Origin: Scenedesmus sp. ARA3
Taxonomy: Eukaryota > Chlorophyta > Chlorophyceae > Sphaeropleales > Scenedesmaceae
DNA length: 10,706 bases
Direction of reading: 5' to 3'
Assembly: GCA_004335835.1 (NCBI GenBank)
Contig: RWJK01001005.1
Span: 65,903 to 76,608, forward strand
The position numbers were made by a program, and so were the translations under genes. The notes beneath the pieces were generated by a model that saw only the letters and a program-made list of their open reading frames with translations, did not search any database and was not told the origin of the DNA. Shown in pieces: positions 1 to 10,706 of this stretch (position 1 is its first letter; every line of letters starts with the position of its first letter).

Positions 1-57
<57 letters not shown>
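1..57. repeat. (TGC)19 trinucleotide microsatellite
   Basis: The window opens with 19 perfect TGC units. On the minus strand this is a GCA/CAG run. It begins 9 bases past the donor of the oxidase exon at 66-229, so it is intronic to that gene, and it continues off the left edge. Confidence 0.97.
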
Positions 58-65
58 ACACCCAC

Positions 66-229
66 CTGCGGCTGGTGCGGATCTTCAGCGGCTTGCCCGA
101 CTGCTTTGCTGCATCTGCAAACTGCTTCACTGCTGCCGCCAGCTGCTCTGTGCTCTCAGGCTTGACCAGGGCTTCTGCATAGCACTTGACCTGCCCATAG
201 ACATTGATGTAGCTCTTCTGTGTTTGTGC
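66..229 (-). CDS. Partial gene: exon of a putative FAD-linked oxidase (N-terminal part of the PCMH-type FAD-binding domain)
   Basis: The minus-strand exon reads 54 codons plus two bases, from acceptor TTCCTACAG at its 5' end to donor GTGGGT at its 3' end. The peptide includes SYINVYGQVKCYAEALVKPE, then a helix (TEQLAAAVKQFADAAKQSG), then KPLKIRTSR. The pattern of an N-x-Y-G-type start, 'xxPxxxxELxxxVK' and 'lkiRtsRR' resembles the beginning of FAD-binding domains in L-gulonolactone oxidase and related sugar-lactone oxidases, which use a flavin to oxidise a sugar lactone. In-frame open sequence upstream of the acceptor, back to about 267, would encode a hydrophobic stretch ending VFLQAQ, which resembles a signal-peptide end. 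The exon may therefore start earlier, or the match may be chance. No start codon is seen and the rest of the gene is beyond the left edge. Family assignment is from memory of the family pattern, without a search. Confidence 0.55.
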
Positions 230-1362
230 CTGTAGGAACACCAAGGGGCAGCAGATGAGACATATGGCTGAAGTGTGTTGGCTTGCTCAGTTTGCGTCAT
301 GCAGGCTGCTGTTGCAAAGCATAGGATTCGCTGGTGGTGCTGTTGCTGCTGTTGTTGCTACAGCTTTGTACCACGCAGGCACGCTTGCACCATGCTGATA
401 TTGCCGAATATATTTGTATTGCTTACCCTTGCGATCGCAACTGATCCGAACACCAGGACAAGCAAGCTCAAGGCTTGCGATTGTCTCGAGCGCGCCATTT
501 CTGCGATGAGAAAGCAAGCAGGAGCCATAAGCGATTACTTTATCACTTTCAGAATAACTATGTTTTGTTTAAGCTGTTGTAAGCTGAACCATCGCCGCTG
601 CAGCCTCTCTCGCAAGTATGTGTGTGGCGCGCAGCTCCACCAACTGAGGCCAACCAACTTGGAGGGATAAATGGACGCCCTGAACAACCATTTTCATTAA
701 ATGTTTACCTTTGAAACCTGTTGTTCCAGTCAAATGCTCGATCTGTGATGTCTGTTCACGGCTTTGTCGGGACTGCAGGCTGCCGTGTTTGCGCTCAGAG
801 ATTTGAAGTAGTTGACGGGCAAACCAGCTTCTCAAACGCTGCGCAATCCTCAAGCATGTTGCTGGCAAAGCCAGCAATGGCTCGCTCGGTTCATAACATG
901 CAATAGCGGGCAAATAGCATCGTCAAGGGCGCAGGCGCCCACCGCATAGGTTGAAAGCTTTCTTTTGCAAAATAAGCCACAAGCTGAGAACACGCTCGTG
1001 GGTTCCACGTGCCTTTCACCCTGATGCTCGTGCCCAGAACATCAGTGTGTCCATCATGTTGCTTGGCTGGCTAGCGCTGAATCCACCACGCCATCAGTAA
1101 TAGCTGCAGCTACAACACTGACGGCTGTGACACCAAGATCTGTGCACTGGCAGCGCTGACGGAAGGCACGTACACCCAGCTAGATTGCACTCAGTGCAAG
1201 TTGTTACCCGATACAATAACTGACACAGGCCCAGACAGAAGCCAGTAGGCAGAGACACCCTGCTGCAAGCAGGTGAAAGCTTTCACCAATATGAAGCGGT
1301 GTGCTGTCAGGATATGCGCAGCCATCCACACCACTCAGTTGCGTGCGAACTGCAGCGCACGA

Positions 1363-1388
1363 GCTGCTGTGCTAGCTAGCACAGCAGC
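1363..1388. repeat. 26-bp perfect palindrome
   Basis: The left arm GCTGCTGTGCTAG is followed directly, with no spacer, by its exact reverse complement. The centre, between 1375 and 1376, is GCTAGC. It could extrude as a cruciform or bind a dimeric protein. It lies in the intergenic region, and no mobile element ends were found around it. Confidence 0.9.
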
Positions 1389-1398
1389 GCTGCTGATC

Positions 1399-1430
1399 AT
1401 GATGTGCATCCAAAAAATGATGTGCATCCA
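1399..1430. repeat. Short direct repeat, 14-bp unit twice
   Basis: ATGATGTGCATCCA occurs at 1399-1412 and again at 1417-1430, separated by four A residues. It is a small local tandem duplication close to the 26-bp palindrome. Confidence 0.85.
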
Positions 1431-1588
1431 CGCCACGTCTTCTGCGGTCAAAGTGAAACCGCTGCCTGCTGCTGGCACTGACCACAATGAAGCAACCAGG
1501 CAGTGCACCCTGCCCATGGGCATTGCACGCCTGCAGCAGACAACACCCAACACCGCAATGATGTGGCGTGCGGTTCAACGCAGTGCTG

Positions 1589-1659
1589 GATGCCACATGC
1601 TGCACTTGCCAACTGGTGCTCTTCTACGCACCGCTAGATGCCAGATGCTGCACTTGCCA
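1589..1659. repeat. Direct repeat, 23-bp unit at a 48-bp period
   Basis: A 23-bp unit beginning GATGCCA and ending GCACTTGCCA occurs at 1589-1611 and 1637-1659 with a single mismatch (CAC versus CAG). This is another short tandem duplication in the intergenic region. Confidence 0.85.
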
Positions 1660-2283
1660 CGCTGCACATACTCTTAGGCTACCTAGGATCTAGACCCTCC
1701 GCCCTTCCTCATACCCCCTAAGTCCCAGCCCTTCCGTTAGTCACAGTTCTGCGCTGCTCTGTCTTTCTCCAAGTCACAAAGTCAAGTAAAAAGGAAGTGC
1801 CCTAGAACTCCCTGGCCAGACTGTAGCCTCTTTTGGCAATGGGCGCCCGTGGCTGCTGCTGCAACCCACCCCCCGCTGCTGCAGCACACGCACGGGCTGC
1901 TGCTCTAGCCGTTGCATTGCAGCACAGCAGGAAACAACACCGCTGCAGCTGCGCGCCATGGCCTCCAACACTGCAGCTGCGAACAGCACAGCCGCTGCAG
2001 CACACAACCCCGAGTCAACAAACTGAGTCAACATACAAACAATCCAGGCATCAGCTGCTTTGGGTGAGCTCTGGCCAGCACCGCTGCAGCATCTGCTGCT
2101 GCTGCTGGTCAGGTTCGTGAGAATGACAGGCTTGCAGCAATGTGGTGCCCAAATGCAACTCTTGCACCGCTGCAGCTGCTGCTGCAGCTGCAGCTGGCAG
2201 CCAGTCAGCCCTCTGCCAACTGCCATTGCAGCTGCAAGACTGCAATCCATGCAAGAACAACGTGCTAGCGCACGTGCTCGAAC

Positions 2284-2314
2284 GCTGCTGCATCAACTGC
2301 AGCCCTTGGACAGC
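2284..2314 (-). pseudogene. Copy of the CTP synthase exon 14 end (stop-codon region) in the 3' UTR
   Basis: This 31-base stretch matches 2372-2402, the last codons plus stop of CTP synthase, at 28 of 31 positions with an offset of 88 bases. Within it the real TGA context (CAGCTGATG) is altered to CAGTTGATG. It follows the real exon end, as a tandem duplication spanning the end of the coding region would. Part of the similarity comes from CTG content, so this is weaker than the intronic copies. Confidence 0.55.
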
Positions 2315-2378
2315 TGCTGCTGCCAGTCCCCGTAGCTCCTCAAATCAGCACGTGCGCTCACATACTGCTGCTGCTGCA

Positions 2379-9464
<7,086 letters not shown>

Positions 9465-10675
9465 TTTTGCTGCTTCGTTCCACGTGTGTGCCAGCGGCAA
9501 CTACGCGTCCTAACAACACTAATTGATTCCCAACACATACATTACACAAATGTATCGAGCACATCAGGCCGGACCAGCACTCGCGTCTTGTTAGTTATAA
9601 CGAGCGGGCGCCAAAAGGGTTTGTTTGAATTTGGTGCCGGGTCAGTGTTGCATTTGTTCGAGGAAGCTGATCTTTCTCCGAATGCTGCAAGCGTTGCCGT
9701 TTTTACTCAAGTACGGGTTCATGGTAATGGAATGTGATGGCAAAGTGAACACCAGCCAGGCAGGTGCGATGCTCAAACCTCTTTTACATAATTGCGGCAG
9801 GCAGGATGGGCTCCAAGTGGAAGCGAAGGAACGCAGAGCTCATGCTGTTTACTGCTGGGTTGGGTGCGGTGTGCTCAAAGACAAGAAGCGGTAAGGCTGC
9901 CTCTGAGGTTATGCTGTGACCCATCGCCAGCCCAGTGGGCTTGCAAGCAGCGACCCTTGTTGCTCAAACGTCTACATCATGCAGATTACAGAAAGCGGAC
10001 AAGAAGCCACAGCCCAACATCGTTCGACATATTATACCGTTTAAGCATGCTGTTTAAGCAAGCTGTGGTGTAACACCAGCAAAATAATAGAGCTGTGTCC
10101 CCATGCCCAGCTGACTCTGCAGCGGTGCTGTACTACAGCAACAGCATCAGCTGCTCAACACCAAACAAAAAGATACCAAAAGTCCCAACATCTGTTCTTT
10201 AGCACAGCCAGAACTCCTTGGCAATGACCTCTGCAAGCACACGCCAAGCTGGCAAGCCACGACTCACTGCAAACACCTATGGTAGCACTGCCGTACTCGT
10301 GGCGCGGCAACCGCAGTTATGCACATGCATTGCATGCCAGCTCAGCTATGCATCCCGCTTCTTCAAGCCATTCAACCCTGCCCACCAGGGTGACAAGGGT
10401 CCAGCATTGCCATAAACCCTAGCCCCCCACCCCAGCTGACAGCATGTATACTTTACTGTAGTACAGCATGCTGCAGTAACCCACCAGCACACCCCTGCTG
10501 CGCCCCCACCACCACCACCACCCCAACCCCTCCCCCACCCCGCGCCACACCCTGCATGTGAAGCTTGTTGCTGCAGCCGCCAGCAACACAGCACCCCTGC
10601 CCCAACCCCTAAGCAATGCCACCCCAATGCATCCCTAGCTCACACGATTGTCACCCAGTGAATCTTCCTTCCCCT
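9465..10675. other. Upstream region of CTP synthase: 5' UTR, promoter and intergenic DNA
   Basis: No gene is convincingly supported here. The first bases upstream of the ATG read GCAGCAAAA, a favourable start context. A TATA-like TTATAACT on the minus strand near 9593-9600, about 130 bases before the ATG, is a possible core promoter element, but this is weak. Two short plus-strand frames around 9625-10073 have partly protein-like stretches but no recognisable family. The far end (about 10420-10620) is C-rich, with CCCCACC runs. Confidence 0.45.
10506..10523. repeat. (CCA)n run in a C-rich tract
   Basis: About six CCA units lie within a longer C-rich, G-poor plus-strand tract (about 10490-10545). 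On the minus strand it is G-rich (GGTGGTGG). Confidence 0.85.
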
Positions 10676-10706
10676 TCACTCGATGTGCTCCACGCCTGCA
10701 CCCTCG
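10676..10706 (-). CDS. Possible 3' end of an upstream minus-strand gene
   Basis: The minus strand reads EGAGVEHIE and then TGA at the extreme right edge, with G/C-ending codons like those of the CTP synthase exons. Nine codons are too few to identify a product. If real, this gene runs in the same direction as CTP synthase, with its 3' UTR in 9465-10675. A TGTAA signal in the right orientation occurs at about 9982-9986. Confidence 0.2.
   Translation of the reverse strand, partial: EGAGVEHIE

Larger units (their letters stand above)
230..2378. other. Intergenic / untranslated region between the CTP synthase stop and the oxidase exon
   Basis: No convincing gene is seen here. It should contain the 3' UTR of the minus-strand CTP synthase gene and the 5' part (promoter, UTR, first exon) of the minus-strand oxidase gene, but I could place no exon or poly(A) site. 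The volvocine-type signal TGTAA is absent on the minus strand in this stretch. Roughly 1800-2378 is very rich in CTG/CAG and CTGCAG palindromes, which keeps several low-complexity reading frames open on both strands (Cys/Ala/Gln/Ser-rich peptides). These are not credible proteins. Confidence 0.6.

Noticed and set aside
569..913. 114-codon minus-strand frame upstream of the oxidase exon
   Set aside because: No similarity to an oxidase N-terminus or signal peptide and no convincing splice donor in the right phase was seen.
9465..9500. Twelve-codon N-terminal extension of CTP synthase
   Set aside because: It would need a TTG start. The ATG at 9464 aligns with the usual N-terminus, and a stop lies just upstream of the extension.
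9625..10073. Possible divergent plus-strand small gene (frames around 9625-9894 and 9806-10057, with GTAAGG donor at 9891, a CATCATGCAG acceptor and TGTAA at 10069)
   Set aside because: A spliced product with some protein-like stretches can be drawn, but three different frames are equally possible, none matches a family I know, and the 3' UTR would be very short.

Overview
The window looks like nuclear DNA of a green alga, probably chlorophycean (Chlamydomonas/Dunaliella/Haematococcus-like). This rests on an intron-dense eukaryotic housekeeping gene, splice donors that all begin GTG (mostly GTGAG, GTGCG or GTGGG), short exons with G/C-ending codons, and introns full of CAG/CTG trinucleotide runs. 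No bacterial, plasmid or viral gene is recognisable. The genus call is inference.

Layout: almost the whole window (2379-9464) is one complete minus-strand gene for CTP synthase, the last step of de novo CTP synthesis. I could join 14 exons with a consistent reading frame into a 617-residue protein. Exons 1-7 hold the ATP/UTP amidoligase domain and exons 8-14 the glutamine amidotransferase domain, with all key motifs intact. Downstream (left end), one minus-strand exon at 66-229 looks like the N-terminal FAD-binding part of a secreted FAD-linked oxidase (sugar-lactone oxidase type) whose remainder lies outside the window. Between them, 230-2378 holds the CTP synthase 3' UTR and intergenic DNA with many CTG/CAG and palindromic stretches. 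Upstream (right end), 9465-10675 is promoter/5' UTR/intergenic sequence, with a possible last codon stretch of another minus-strand gene at the extreme right edge.

The striking feature is inside the introns of the CTP synthase gene. Exons 6, 7, 8, 9, 10, 12, 13 and the end of 14 each have one or more partial copies in the adjoining intron or 3' UTR. Copies of an exon's 3' end (with its splice donor) lie just downstream of that exon; copies of a 5' end (with its acceptor) lie just upstream. Tandem duplications across exon-intron borders would produce this arrangement, often with a CAG/CTG run at the junction. Exons 1-5 and 11 show no such copies.

Two of the copies differ from the real exon almost only at synonymous positions: the exon 8 copy at 5174-5284 (8 differences, all silent) and the exon 6 copy at 6489-6579 (one amino-acid change). 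The exon 8 copy also has an acceptor, a donor and a length divisible by three, so it could be an in-frame cassette exon. The alternatives are DNA derived from a diverged functional gene copy, or interleaved haplotypes in the assembly. This is the part of the window most worth checking.
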